NCBI GenBank assembly: GCA_030835125.1
Contig: JAUQWM010000020.1
Span: 1-64,000 of the forward strand
DNA length: 64,000 bases
Source: Gemmatimonadaceae bacterium
GTDB taxonomy: Bacteria; Gemmatimonadota; Gemmatimonadetes; Gemmatimonadales; Gemmatimonadaceae
Reading direction: 5' to 3'
The first letter of the stretch is position 1; every line of letters begins with the position of its first letter. The translations under genes and the position numbers were made by a program. The notes below the pieces were generated by a model. That model was not told the DNA's origin. It searched no databases and saw only the letters and a program-made list of their open reading frames with translations. Below, piece by piece: positions 45,408-54,598 of the stretch.

Positions 45408-47165
45408 ATGCCCGGGAATCGCCACCCCCGCCGAGGAACCCGCCACATCGAGAATGCCGAGGTGGCCCGGATCCTGCGCGAGGTCGGTGACCTGCTGGAA
45501 CTGGGGAAGGCGAACGTCTTTCGGGTTCGCGCATACCGGAATGCCGCGCGAACGGTCGAGGAGCTGCCGGCGGCGGTCGAGTCATACTTCGACGGCGAGA
45601 AGTCGCTGACCGACGTCCCGGGGATCGGAACCGATCTCGCCGGCAAGATCGACGAGATCGCCAGGACGGGAACGCTTCGACTCATCCGTGACCTGCGACG
45701 CCGGACGCCAAAGGGCGCCGTCGACCTCATGCACGTCCGAGGTATCGGTCCACGCCGGGCGCGGTTGCTGAGCACCAGGCTTGGCGTGCGCTCCGTGAAG
45801 GGGCTCGCCAGGGCGGCCAGACAGCAGCGCATCAGGCAGCTGCGGGGCTTCGGACGGAAGACGGAGGAGTCGATCCTGCGTGAGGTCGCGGCACAGGCGT
45901 CGGAAGAACAACGCATGTCGCGGGCGGAGGCGGCGCAGTATGGCGAGGCGCTGCTGGCATACATGCGAGAGGCGCCCGCCGTGAATCGCGCCGAACTGGC
46001 CGGGAGCTTCCGTCGATGCCGCGAAACGGTTGGCGATCTCGACGTGCTGGTGACGACTTCCGATGCCCCCGCGACGATTGCCCACTTCGCGGCCTGCCCG
46101 GACGCCTCGGCCGTGCTCCAGCGCGGGCGGACGCGTGCGACAATCCGGCTTCATTCCGGACTCCGCGTGGACCTGCGCGTCATCCCGGACCGGTCGTTCG
46201 GCGCCGCACTGCACTACTTCACGGGATCCAAGGCACACAACATCGCCATCCGGCGGATGGGCCGCGACCGGGGACTCAAGCTGAATGAGTACGGCGTTTT
46301 CCGCGGAGCCCAATGGATTTCGGGTCGCGACGAGCGCGACATGTTCAAGGCAGTCGGGCTTCCGTGGATACCGCCGGAACTGCGCGAGAACGGCGGCGAG
46401 ATCGAGGCGGCGGCAGCCGGAGTGCTCCCGCGCCTGATCACGCTCGAGGCGATTCGCGGAGACCTGCAATGCCACACGGTCGACAGTGACGGTCGGGACA
46501 CCCTGGCGGACATGGCCGAGGCGGCGGAAGCCGCGGGCTACGAGTACCTCGCGATCACGGACCACTCCCCGGCGGTGCGGGTGACGCGCGGTCTCGACGC
46601 CGCCGGCTTCCGGAAGCAGTGGCGGCGCATCGATGCGCTGAACGCCCGTCTCAGGCGACTGCACGTCCTGCGGGGGGTCGAAGTCGACATTCACGCCGAC
46701 GGGTCGCTCGACCTCAATGACAGCATCCTGTCCGGCTTCGACCTGGTCCTGGCTTCGGTGCACAGCGCCTTCTCGTTGAGCCGGGCGGCACAGACGCAGC
46801 GCATCCTTCGCGCCATCGCGCATCGGAGCGTGGATATCCTGGCGCATCCCACCGCCCGGCAGATCGGCCGCCGCGCGCCAATCGACCTCGACCTCGACGT
46901 GGTGCTGCGTGAAGCCGTCCAGGCGGGGGTCTGGCTCGAGGTCAACGGGCAGCCTGAACGGCTGGACCTCGACGACGCGGCCTGTCGCCTCGCGGGTTCG
47001 TTAGGTGCCGTGTTCGTCGTGGGGAGCGACGCCCATTCGACCGCGGAACTCCGATTCATGCGCTGGGGAGTCGACCAGGCACGGCGGGGATGGGTTGATA
47101 CCGCGCGCGTCGCCAATGCCTGGCCCCTGGCCAGGCTGTTGCGATCACGGCGCCGGGCCCGGTGA
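45408..47165 (+). CDS. polX: Family X DNA polymerase with PHP domain
   Basis: 585 residues, normal for bacterial PolX. Order: N-terminal 8-kDa-like HhH domain (ENAEVARILREVGDLLELGKANVFRVRAYRNAARTVE, then two HhH motifs VPGIGTDLAGKI and VRGIGPRRARLL); palm with catalytic GDLDVLV and RVDLRV; thumb TGSKAHNIAIRRMGRDRGLKLNEYGVF; then PHP nuclease DLQCHTVDSDG, ITDHSPAVRV, GVEVDI, HSAF, AHPTAR, GSDAHS. It fills short gaps in base excision repair, with 3'-5' exonuclease and AP activity from PHP. ATG 45408 is used because the fold begins there. Confidence 0.93.
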   Translation: MPGNRHPRRGTRHIENAEVARILREVGDLLELGKANVFRVRAYRNAARTVEELPAAVESYFDGEKSLTDVPGIGTDLAGKIDEIARTGTLRLIRDLRRRTPKGAVDLMHVRGIGPRRARLLSTRLGVRSVKGLARAARQQRIRQLRGFGRKTEESILREVAAQASEEQRMSRAEAAQYGEALLAYMREAPAVNRAELAGSFRRCRETVGDLDVLVTTSDAPATIAHFAACPDASAVLQRGRTRATIRLHSGLRVDLRVIPDRSFGAALHYFTGSKAHNIAIRRMGRDRGLKLNEYGVFRGAQWISGRDERDMFKAVGLPWIPPELRENGGEIEAAAAGVLPRLITLEAIRGDLQCHTVDSDGRDTLADMAEAAEAAGYEYLAITDHSPAVRVTRGLDAAGFRKQWRRIDALNARLRRLHVLRGVEVDIHADGSLDLNDSILSGFDLVLASVHSAFSLSRAAQTQRILRAIAHRSVDILAHPTARQIGRRAPIDLDLDVVLREAVQAGVWLEVNGQPERLDLDDAACRLAGSLGAVFVVGSDAHSTAELRFMRWGVDQARRGWVDTARVANAWPLARLLRSRRRAR

Positions 47166-47200
47166 GAGACCCGGTCCACGAATTCCAGGCGGAGGGTGAC

Positions 47201-47680
47201 ATGCGATTCGCGAAGAGGCTCGAAGCGCCCCGGCCATGGGCAGGGGTGGTGCTCCTGTTGCTGACAGCCGGCCTGGCATGCGATCGCACCAGGCCGGCCA
47301 TGGACGAAACGCGGCCGGAGGTCATGCTGGATGTGCGCAATCACTCGGCGTTTGAGGTCAATGTCTTCGCGTTGCCCTCTCCGGCGAGCCCGACGCGCGT
47401 TCGCCTCGGCAGTGTGTTCGCCTTCACCACCACGGAACTTCGCGTCCCGCCGGCGGCACTCCGGCAGGGACTTTCGCTCGTCCTGTACCTGCATGCGATC
47501 GGATCCAGCAGCTCATGGATATCCCCGGAAGTGTCGGTCACCGGCGTGCGACCATGCCTTGACATCCATGCGGACATGAGTGGCGACCTCCGCATGAGCG
47601 TGCTCTACTCCAGGATCGCCGCCGATACCGGAAGCGAGCACTGCCGGGCGGCATCGAGCGGGAAGCCTTCGCGCCGATAG
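47201..47680 (+). CDS. Lipoprotein of unknown function
   Basis: 159 residues. Signal peptide with lipobox TAGLAC at about residue 26. The mature domain begins VMLDVRNHSAFEVNVFALPS, a short beta-sandwich pattern of surface hypothetical lipoproteins, with cysteines in VRPCLDI and SEHCRAA. ATG 47201 has GGAGG 5 nt upstream and is preferred over GTG 47162, which overlaps the polX stop (GTGA). It is probably co-transcribed with polX but functionally unconnected. Confidence 0.65.
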   Translation: MRFAKRLEAPRPWAGVVLLLLTAGLACDRTRPAMDETRPEVMLDVRNHSAFEVNVFALPSPASPTRVRLGSVFAFTTTELRVPPAALRQGLSLVLYLHAIGSSSSWISPEVSVTGVRPCLDIHADMSGDLRMSVLYSRIAADTGSEHCRAASSGKPSRR

Positions 47681-47843
47681 CCGGCTGGACCTGTCGCCGA
47701 CTCGGTTGGTGCGTTGCGGTGGTACCGCTCACAGCGGTTGGGGAAGATCCACGACTGCGGACCGCTCCGCCGGAACCCATACCTGAGTGGTGATGCTGTC
47801 CAGGTTCCCTCGTGCCCTGCGGGCCGTCTCCCGGGAGGACTTC

Positions 47844-48149
47844 ATGCTGTTCAACCTCACCATGTTCCCGGTCGGCGCCGGCGACGCGATCGCCGGGCCG
47901 GTTGCGGACGTCATCGACGAGATCGGCGCGGCCGGACTCCCCTATGTCGTGAATGGCGCGGCCACCGTCATCGAAGGCGACTGGGATCGCGTCATGCCCG
48001 TCATTCACCGGGCGCTGTCACGCCTTCGCCGGTCGTACGACCGCGTGTACATGGTGCTCACGGTCGACGATCATGCGGGCACCAGTGACCGGATTCACGA
48101 AGCGGTGGACGACATCGAGCGCGAGCTCGGCCATGCGGTGCCTCATTGA
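47844..48149 (+). CDS. MTH1187/DUF77 family thiamine-binding protein
   Basis: 101 residues, the usual length. LFNLTMFPVGAGDAIAGPVADVIDEIGAAGLPYVVNGAATVIEGDWDRVMPVI covers the ferredoxin-like ligand pocket, and YDRVYMVLTVDDHAGTSDRI completes the domain. Members bind thiamine or hydroxymethylpyrimidine and are usually tetrameric. GGGAGG lies 6 nt before ATG 47844; an upstream ATG at 47787 would add a non-conserved extension. It sits 38 bp upstream of the CBS-pair gene. Confidence 0.85.
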   Translation: MLFNLTMFPVGAGDAIAGPVADVIDEIGAAGLPYVVNGAATVIEGDWDRVMPVIHRALSRLRRSYDRVYMVLTVDDHAGTSDRIHEAVDDIERELGHAVPH

Positions 48150-48186
48150 GCCTGATGACACAACCTGTTCACGCGGAGGGATTCCG

Positions 48187-48645
48187 ATGAAGGCGCGAGA
48201 CATCATGACACCGAGGCCGTTCGTCGTTACGCCGGCCGACCCCGTGAGCCGTGCCGCGGAAATCATGCGCTACCAGGATGTCGGGGGAGTTCCCGTCGTG
48301 AAGGATCCCGCGACGCCGCGACTCGCCGGCCTGATCACTGACCGGGACATCGTGATTCGCTGCGTCGCCCGCGGTCAACCCGCATCCAGCCTGGTCTCGG
48401 ACGTCATGACACCGCTGCCGATCCAGACCGTCCTTGCCGACGCGGACATCACTGAGGTCGTCCGCAAGATGGAGTCTGCCGAGGTGCGGCGCATTCCGGT
48501 CGTGAGCGATGACGGCATCCTGATTGGTATTGTGGCCGAGGCCGACATCGCCACGAAGATGTCGCCAGACGCGGCGCTCCCGCTCCGGAAGCGCCTTCAG
48601 CAGTATTCCGCCGAGCCACGTCTCGGGGCCAATAGCGGTCGATGA
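48187..48645 (+). CDS. CBS-pair domain protein
   Basis: 152 residues with two CBS motifs: MKARDIMTPRPFVVTPADPVSRAAEIMRYQDVGGVPVV and SDVMTPLPIQTVLADADITEVVRKMESAEVRRIPVV. CBS pairs bind AMP, ATP, NAD or SAM and act as energy sensors. No fused effector domain. GGAGG precedes ATG 48187. It is a close paralogue of the protein at 53470-53931, which has the same MKAR-DIM/EIM start and IITDRDI block. Confidence 0.88.
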   Translation: MKARDIMTPRPFVVTPADPVSRAAEIMRYQDVGGVPVVKDPATPRLAGLITDRDIVIRCVARGQPASSLVSDVMTPLPIQTVLADADITEVVRKMESAEVRRIPVVSDDGILIGIVAEADIATKMSPDAALPLRKRLQQYSAEPRLGANSGR

Positions 48646-48700
48646 TCGCCGGTGCAGCGTGCCGGCCCGGCGTTACCTCACGAAGTTGCGGGACGTCGCG

Positions 48701-49420
48701 TCAGCTGTCGTGCGCTGCATGCACGGCGATCGCGCCGCTGCCGCCCGGGACGGGATGCGCACGCAGGATCCGGTCAACGTCTTCGTCTTCGGTCTGCGAG
48801 AAGTCCCCGTAGTGAAGGCCGACCGCCATGAAGTTCGCCGGCATCTCCAGGCACACAACCTCGTCCGACTCGGCGCGCATTGTGTCGCACGTGTCCCGCG
48901 GACCGACCGGCACCGCGATCACCAACCGCGCCGGGTGGCGCGCGCGAATGGACCGGGCCGCCGCAATCATGGTGGAACCGGTGGCGAGTCCGTCGTCGAC
49001 CAGGATCACGGTGCGCCCTTCCACCGCCAGCGGCGGCCTCCCTGAGCGGAATCGCCGCTCCCGTGCGAGCGCCTCGGCGCTCTTCTCCCGTGCGACGTCC
49101 TCCAGGTACTCGGCGGGGACTGCGAGATCGCGAATGGTCTCCTGGTTGAGGTAGCGGACGCCATCGGCGGTGACCGCGCCCATCGCGAGTTCCGGAGAGA
49201 CGGGTGAGCCCATCTTCCTGGCGACAATGACATCGAGATCGCCGTCCAGCGCCCGAGCCACTTCTGCCGCCACCGGGACGCCTCCTCGAGGAATGCCCAG
49301 AACGAGCGGCCGCTGACCTCGATACTGCAACAGTGCCTTGCCGAGCCTGATCCCCGCGTCCGCCCGATCGGCGAAGAATGCCTGGCTGGCGCCAAGCCCC
49401 AGCATGAAATCGTTGTTCAT
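48701..49420 (-). CDS. Phosphoribosyltransferase-fold protein
   Basis: 239 residues. The PRPP-binding loop is VILVDDGLATGSTMIAAARSIR (about 140-160), preceded by PLVLGIPRGGVPVAAEVARALDGDLDVIVARKMGSP and EVVCLEMPANFMAVGLHYGDFSQTEDEDV. This stress-cluster PRTase family, often fused to or beside a dienelactone-hydrolase domain, has no proven substrate. GAGG precedes ATG 49420. Divergent from the PRPP synthetase gene, about 300 bp apart; a shared role in nucleotide or PRPP salvage is inferred. Confidence 0.85.
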   Translation of the reverse strand: MNNDFMLGLGASQAFFADRADAGIRLGKALLQYRGQRPLVLGIPRGGVPVAAEVARALDGDLDVIVARKMGSPVSPELAMGAVTADGVRYLNQETIRDLAVPAEYLEDVAREKSAEALARERRFRSGRPPLAVEGRTVILVDDGLATGSTMIAAARSIRARHPARLVIAVPVGPRDTCDTMRAESDEVVCLEMPANFMAVGLHYGDFSQTEDEDVDRILRAHPVPGGSGAIAVHAAHDS

Positions 49421-49717
49421 GACTGCCTCGTCCCTGATGGTCGAATCGCGCCGGGACCAAGCGGCGTCCCGGCTGGACGTTCACCTCACGGGCGGGCGTT
49501 GTCTGTCAGGCCGCGGCCCCTCCGGAGTCCGGAAGCCTCCTACGGTTGGTGTGCCAACTGGGGCATCCGCACATGGTGACTTGCCCCACGCTCCCGCAGG
49601 AGTTTGCCGACTGTAAGCCAGGGACCTGCGTAGCACCGTTGGATGGTGCCTGGTGCGCTCGCCAGGCGACACGGGCGTGCATCGCCTTGATTCACGGACT
49701 GTGATCCCGGCAACGAA

Positions 49718-50665
49718 ATGCCACGCACGGAATACCTGCTGATAGCCGGCACCGCGAGCGCAGCGCTCGCGCCACTGGTGGCGCGCGAACTCGGGATCGC
49801 GCTGACGCCGTGCCGCATCGAGCGCTTCCCCGATGGCGAGATCTCGCTCGAGATCAGCGATAACGTGCGCCGTCGCGAGGTCGTGATCATCCAGGCCACC
49901 TCGCCGCCGGTCAACGACCACCTCGTCGAGCTCATCCTGCTTGCCGACGCCTGCCGCCGGGCAGCCGCCTCGCACATCACCGCGGTCGTGCCGTATTTCG
50001 GGTACGCCCGCTCCGATCGACGGCGCGGGCTTCGCGCCCCGGTCAGCGCACGCGCCGCGGCCACCGCCCTGGAGTCATCGGGCATCGGACACGTGGTGAC
50101 GCTGGACGTTCACGCGCCGCAGATCGAGGGGTTCTTCTCGATCCCCACCGACGACGTGGAGGCGATGCCGTCGCTGGACGCGGCCATCGGTCCCTTGCTC
50201 GACGAGCAGACGGTGATCGTCGCACCCGACCTCGGTGCGGTGCGTCGCGCGCGCGACGCGAGCCGTCGCCTGCGACGCCCGATGGCCCTCTGCCTCAAAC
50301 AGCGCAGCTCGGGCACGCAGGTCGAGGTCACGGGCGTGGTGGGCAACGTGGACGGCCGCAGCTGCATCATCGTCGACGACATGATCTCGACTGGCGCCAC
50401 GGTCGCCGAGAGCGCGCGGGCGCTGCTCGCGGCGGGTGCCCGTGAAGTGCGCGCCGTCGTGGCGACGCATGCGGTCTTCGCCCCCGGAGCGGCTGAGCGG
50501 CTCGCCGGGTCGGGTATCCGGGACGTTTTCGTGACCGATACGGTCGCTGCCGCAGCGGTTGGGTGGCCCGCCACTCCCCTCCTGCACGTGACCTCGGTGG
50601 CTTCGCTTCTTGCGCGCGTCATCCGCCGCCTCGAGGCTGGCGAGTCCTTGCGGGCACCGGGCTGA
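49718..50665 (+). CDS. Divergent ribose-phosphate pyrophosphokinase (PRPP synthetase)
   Basis: 315 residues, the usual Prs length. Conserved blocks: ERFPDGEISLEI, PPVNDHLVELILLADACRRAAASHITAVVPYFGYARSDRR, TLDVHAPQIEGFFSIP, CIIVDDMISTGATVAESA. Departures from housekeeping Prs: YARSDRR instead of YARQDR, APDLGAVRRARDAS instead of SPDxGG, and DDMISTGATV instead of DMIDTGGT. It makes PRPP from ribose-5-phosphate and ATP, but altered regulation or phosphate-donor use is possible. It is probably a second copy expressed with the stress cluster. Confidence 0.85.
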   Translation: MPRTEYLLIAGTASAALAPLVARELGIALTPCRIERFPDGEISLEISDNVRRREVVIIQATSPPVNDHLVELILLADACRRAAASHITAVVPYFGYARSDRRRGLRAPVSARAAATALESSGIGHVVTLDVHAPQIEGFFSIPTDDVEAMPSLDAAIGPLLDEQTVIVAPDLGAVRRARDASRRLRRPMALCLKQRSSGTQVEVTGVVGNVDGRSCIIVDDMISTGATVAESARALLAAGAREVRAVVATHAVFAPGAAERLAGSGIRDVFVTDTVAAAAVGWPATPLLHVTSVASLLARVIRRLEAGESLRAPG

Positions 50666-50844
50666 CCTGGGGAAGATCGCGGTCCAGCTCCCCGTTCCTT
50701 CCCGGAACCGCGCCGCGCCCGCAACGCATCACTGCTCATTCCCGGACGAGGGCGGTCCGGATCCCCGACAGACCGCCGGGCGGACGGGACGCACGTTGTG
50801 AGGCATCACGTGAGCGTTGCACTCGCGCCCTGAGGACACCGTCC

Positions 50845-51534
50845 ATGGCCGGCCCGATTCTCGAACACCAATCGACCACCAGCGTCCGCATCGACGTCGG
50901 TAATGGCGGTATCGTCGGCGATCTCATGATTCCGGCCAATGCGGGGGGGATCGTCATCTTCGCGCACGGAAGTGGCAGCGGTCGATTCAGCACTCGCAAC
51001 CGCTTCGTGGCGCGATCGCTCAATGCCGGCGGGTTCGCCACGCTCCTCCTCGACCTGCTCACGGAGGAGGAGGATCGTCTCGACCAGGAGACGGGACAGA
51101 TTCGATTCGACATTCCGCTTCTCGCGCGACGCGTCGTGACCGCCATCGATTGGGCTCGCGCCGACGCGCGTACGAGGGACCTTCCGATCGGGTTGTTCGG
51201 TGCCAGCACCGGCGCCGCCGCCGCGCTGGTTGCCGCGGCGGCGCGACAAGGCGAGGTCGCCGCCGTCGTCTCGCGTGGCGGTCGCCCGGACCTTGCGGGC
51301 CCGATGCTCGATAGTGTGCAGGCGCCGACGCTTCTCATCGTCGGGGGGGCCGACCCGGTCGTCATCGGACTGAATCGACAGGCCCAGGAGCACCTGGACT
51401 GCACGGCGAGGCTCGAGATCGTTCCGGGAGCGACCCACCTGTTCGAGGAGGCCGGGACGCTGGAACGGGTCTGTCAGCTCGCGTCGGCCTGGTTCGAAGA
51501 GCACCTGCATCGCGCCGCGCTGGCGACGCCGTGA
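50845..51534 (+). CDS. Dienelactone-hydrolase-like alpha/beta hydrolase
   Basis: 229 residues. Nucleophile elbow GLFGASTGAAAAL (Ser near 118), Asp in IVGGADPVV and His in VPGATHLFEE complete the triad. GIVIFAHGSGSGRFSTRNRFVARSLNAGGFATLLLDLLTEEE is the family oxyanion region. In other genomes this family sits next to or is fused with the phosphoribosyltransferase seen at 48701, so the proximity here is meaningful. Natural substrate unknown. ATG 50845 has a modest GAGGA upstream. Confidence 0.83.
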   Translation: MAGPILEHQSTTSVRIDVGNGGIVGDLMIPANAGGIVIFAHGSGSGRFSTRNRFVARSLNAGGFATLLLDLLTEEEDRLDQETGQIRFDIPLLARRVVTAIDWARADARTRDLPIGLFGASTGAAAALVAAAARQGEVAAVVSRGGRPDLAGPMLDSVQAPTLLIVGGADPVVIGLNRQAQEHLDCTARLEIVPGATHLFEEAGTLERVCQLASAWFEEHLHRAALATP

Positions 51535-51576
51535 CTCGCCCCGTCGACCCGAAGCGGTGGCGAGGCCGACGCCCGA

Positions 51577-53064
51577 TCAGCCCTTGACCACACCGATGGG
51601 CTCGAGGCGCGCGACCCGCCGCGCCAGGCCCGCCTTCTCGACGACCAGGGCGACGCGATCGACGTCCTTGTAGGCGATCGGGGCCTCCTCGGCGAGCCCA
51701 CTGCTCGTGGGACAACGCACCGCGATTCCGCGGGACTCCAGTGCGGCGCGCACCTCAGCACCCGTCACCGCCCGCTTCGCGGCGCCGCGGCTGAGCGCGC
51801 GGCCCGCCCCATGGCACGCGCTCGCGAACGAGCGTGACGCCGACTCCCGCGTCCCCACCATGACCCAGGTCGCCGTCCCCATGCTTCCCGGGATGAACAC
51901 CGGTTGCCCCACGTCCCGGTACTCGTCAGGCAGCTCCGGTTCGCCGGGGCCGAAGGAACGCGTCGCCCCCTTCCGGTGGACGCACAGGGCGCGACCCTGA
52001 TGGGTCTCGCGCTTCGCGATATTGTGGGCCACGTCGTATACGACGCGCACCGGGCGCGGCGCGGTGTCCGGGAACATCCGGCGCACGACCTCACGCACAT
52101 GGAAGGTGATCAACTGGCGGTTCGCCCAGGCGTAGTTCGCCGCAGCCGACATCGCCCGCAGGTACGCCGTCCCCTCGGCGGAAGAAGCAGGCGCGCACGA
52201 GAGCTGTCGGTCTGGCAGCGTGATCCCGAAGTGCGCCAGTTTCGCGTCGAAGAGGCGTACATGATCGGTGCACACCTGATGACCCAGGCCTCGCGAACCG
52301 GTGTGAATCAGCACGGTGACCTGGCCAGGCGTGAGACCGAACGCGGCGGCCACCAGCGGATCCAGCACCTCGGTCACCTGCTGGATCTCCACGAAGTGAT
52401 TGCCGCTCCCGATGGTCCCGAGCTGCCCCGCTCCGCGCTCCTGCGCGCGCCGCGACACCGCCGCGGGATCCGCTTCGGGGAGGCGACCGTGCGACTCGGT
52501 GTGCGCGAGATCCTCTTCGAGGCCGAACCCGCGATCCCTGACGAGGTACTCGGCGCCTTCCGTCAGCACTCGATGCAGCTCGGTGTCGGACATGACCCAG
52601 CGGCCGCCGCGACCGGTGCCCGCGGGGATGCTCCGTGAAATCTCGTGCGTCAGATCGACGTGGCGATCACCCAGCTGTTGCCGCGTGAGTGGCGTAGCCA
52701 GAAGCCGCACGCCGCAGTTGATGTCGAATCCCACGCCACCCGGAGACACGACACCATCGGGCAGCAGCGTGGCCGCCACACCGCCCACCGGAAAGCCGTA
52801 GCCTTCGTGCATGTCCGGCATGCCGTACGCGAAGTCCACGATGCCGGGAAGCGTCGTCACGTTCACCAGCTGGGCCAGGGCATCGCCCTGGAGGATCCCG
52901 CGAAGCAGCTCGTCGTCCGCGTAGATACGCACCGGGACGCGCATGTCCTCCCTCGCGCTGACGGGAACGTCGACGGTGTACGGCCCGGACCTGACGACCT
53001 GCTCCGCCAGTCCGGGCGCTGCTGTTGCCGCAGTGGTCGAAGCCGCTGCGCCCGGCTCAGACAT
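51577..53064 (-). CDS. rtcB: RtcB-type RNA 3'-phosphate ligase
   Basis: 495 residues. Mn2+/GTP-site motifs: SPGGVGFDINCGVRLL (Asp and Cys metal ligands), GTIGSGNHFVEIQQV, IHTGSRGLGHQV, YDVAHNIAKRE, and the guanylylated His in CVHRKGATRSFGPGE. It joins RNA 3'-phosphate or 2',3'-cyclic phosphate to 5'-OH ends and repairs cleaved tRNA or rRNA. ATG 53064 overlaps the archease stop by 8 nt, so both are translated from one mRNA. Confidence 0.95.
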   Translation of the reverse strand: MSEPGAAASTTAATAAPGLAEQVVRSGPYTVDVPVSAREDMRVPVRIYADDELLRGILQGDALAQLVNVTTLPGIVDFAYGMPDMHEGYGFPVGGVAATLLPDGVVSPGGVGFDINCGVRLLATPLTRQQLGDRHVDLTHEISRSIPAGTGRGGRWVMSDTELHRVLTEGAEYLVRDRGFGLEEDLAHTESHGRLPEADPAAVSRRAQERGAGQLGTIGSGNHFVEIQQVTEVLDPLVAAAFGLTPGQVTVLIHTGSRGLGHQVCTDHVRLFDAKLAHFGITLPDRQLSCAPASSAEGTAYLRAMSAAANYAWANRQLITFHVREVVRRMFPDTAPRPVRVVYDVAHNIAKRETHQGRALCVHRKGATRSFGPGEPELPDEYRDVGQPVFIPGSMGTATWVMVGTRESASRSFASACHGAGRALSRGAAKRAVTGAEVRAALESRGIAVRCPTSSGLAEEAPIAYKDVDRVALVVEKAGLARRVARLEPIGVVKG

Positions 53065-53473
53065 CGAACAGCACCTCGGCGCGCCACTCACCTCCGACGT
53101 TCTCGAGGGACAACGCATGGTACGTCGCCGCCTTGAGCGGCGAGGTCCATTGCGAGACCCGCCTGCCACGAAGCTGTGCCGTCACTCGCGCCGAACCGTC
53201 CGCCGCGGGTCGTACCAATGCGCTCCGCAGTTCCGAGTACGCCAGGCCAGTCACCTCCGAGCGGCCCAGTAACTCGTTGGCCCAGTCGACCAGCAAGGTG
53301 GGAACGTCGCGCGCGGTCACCTCGATCGACTCCCACGCCGATGGTTCCTCGTCGCCGATGCGCCCCGCTGCATTGGCGATGATCCGCGCCATCGCCACGA
53401 ACACGTCCTCGAGCGTGTGACCAGAGATGGTCACTTTCCACTCTCCCACGTGGTCGAGCGCGTTGACGGTCAC
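53057..53473 (-). CDS. Archease, RtcB activator
   Basis: 138 residues from GTG 53473, which overlaps the upstream CBS gene stop (GTGA). EWKVTISGHTLEDVFVAMARIIANAA, TLLVDWANELLGRSEVTGLAYSEL, KAATYHALSLENVGGEWRAEVLFDV match archease (C-terminal strand LFDV). Acidic residues for Ca2+/Mg2+ are retained (D in LVDWAN and the final D). Archease promotes RtcB guanylylation and turnover. Position directly before rtcB fixes the assignment. Confidence 0.9.
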   Translation of the reverse strand: MTVNALDHVGEWKVTISGHTLEDVFVAMARIIANAAGRIGDEEPSAWESIEVTARDVPTLLVDWANELLGRSEVTGLAYSELRSALVRPAADGSARVTAQLRGRRVSQWTSPLKAATYHALSLENVGGEWRAEVLFDV

Positions 53474-53931
53474 GCGTGCACGATTGCTTCCGCAGGAACC
53501 GACGGCGCCGAGACGCGTTCCAGCAACTCCTCGACCTGGCGGGGCTGCGTCGGGCCGACCTTGGTGGCCAGGTCCGCCTGGGCGATGATACCGACCAGGA
53601 CGCCGTCCGGCGTGATCACCGGAAGGCGGCGCACCTGTCCGCGCTCCATCTTCTCGATGACCCGCGTCACGTCGTCGTCCGGGTGGATCGTCTGCAGCGG
53701 CATCGCGGTCATGTGATCCTTGACCAGGCAAGTCGAGGCGTGTGCCTCGGCGGTGCAGCGGATCGTGATGTCGCGATCGGTGATGATCCCGCGCAGCATC
53801 CTGGTTACCCGGTCCTCCACCACCGGCACGGCACCGACGTTCAGCTCCCGCATCACGTCTGCTGCACGTCGGACGGTGTCTCCGGGCGTCACGGTCATGG
53901 GCGCTCCGGTCATGATCTCTCGGGCTTTCAT
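53470..53931 (-). CDS. CBS-pair domain protein of the archease-rtcB operon
   Basis: 153 residues with two CBS motifs (MKAREIMTGAPMTVTPGDTVRRAADVMRELNVGAVPVVED and VKDHMTAMPLQTIHPDDDVTRVIEKMERGQVRRLPVI). AAGGAG precedes ATG 53931. Its stop overlaps the archease start by 4 nt, so the three genes CBS, archease and rtcB are tightly coupled. An adenylate-sensing input to RNA repair is inferred. Paralogue of 48187-48645. Confidence 0.88.
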   Translation of the reverse strand: MKAREIMTGAPMTVTPGDTVRRAADVMRELNVGAVPVVEDRVTRMLRGIITDRDITIRCTAEAHASTCLVKDHMTAMPLQTIHPDDDVTRVIEKMERGQVRRLPVITPDGVLVGIIAQADLATKVGPTQPRQVEELLERVSAPSVPAEAIVHA

Positions 53932-54085
53932 GGGGACACTCCTTCTGTGTGCCCCCAATCTGGCTTGCGGTGCCGTCGCATGAGATAGGGAGAGCGGGAA
54001 GATTGCGTCGGGAACGACCCGATCCATGGAACCGGACTTCGCGGGGTTCCCACGAGGCTATGCCGCGCGCCCGTACCGCGCTGAG

Positions 54086-54598
54086 CTATGGTCGCGCATT
54101 GAAAGCCTTCGCATCATTCACGCCGGAGACAATCGACCAGCCCCAGTTCACGAGCCAGGCAACCGCCGCGACGTTCAGCAGATTGTCATCCGGGCATTCG
54201 GTCTCACCGCCCCAGGACATCATGCAGGATGCGGAACCGGCCAGCACGTACGTCCCCGCGACGACGTGGATCACCAGGTGGGTGACTCCATGCCGGGGAT
54301 TCGCGGCATAGAACGATCCAACGCCCGGGATGAATGCGCTTGCCACACCGGCGATGATCGGCGATCGCCCGGATCCCCGCCCCACGGAGTCCCCGCCAAT
54401 GAGGTAGGAGCGCGCATCCCCACGACCGGAACCGAAGGGTGCGTCATCATGGAGAACACGCGACTGGATCCCCACACGCGTCAGGGAGATCGATGGCACC
54501 GCTCGATACTCCCCGGCGGCACCACGCTGTGCCGCGGCAGGGACCGCTCCTGCGACGATGCCCACGACCACGAGACCGACTGCTGTGGAGAGTCTCAT
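54086..54598 (-). CDS. Exported membrane protein of unknown function
   Basis: 170 residues. Signal peptide (about 1-23, AAA). Two further hydrophobic helices at about 80-95 (GVASAFIPGVGSFY) and 105-120, and a last one near 140-155. PGxGSFYxANPRHG resembles TM2/DUF5683-type small membrane proteins, which often lack a defined role. GGAGACG upstream supports the ATG. Flanked by a long intergenic space on its 5' side. Confidence 0.6.
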   Translation of the reverse strand: MRLSTAVGLVVVGIVAGAVPAAAQRGAAGEYRAVPSISLTRVGIQSRVLHDDAPFGSGRGDARSYLIGGDSVGRGSGRSPIIAGVASAFIPGVGSFYAANPRHGVTHLVIHVVAGTYVLAGSASCMMSWGGETECPDDNLLNVAAVAWLVNWGWSIVSGVNDAKAFNARP

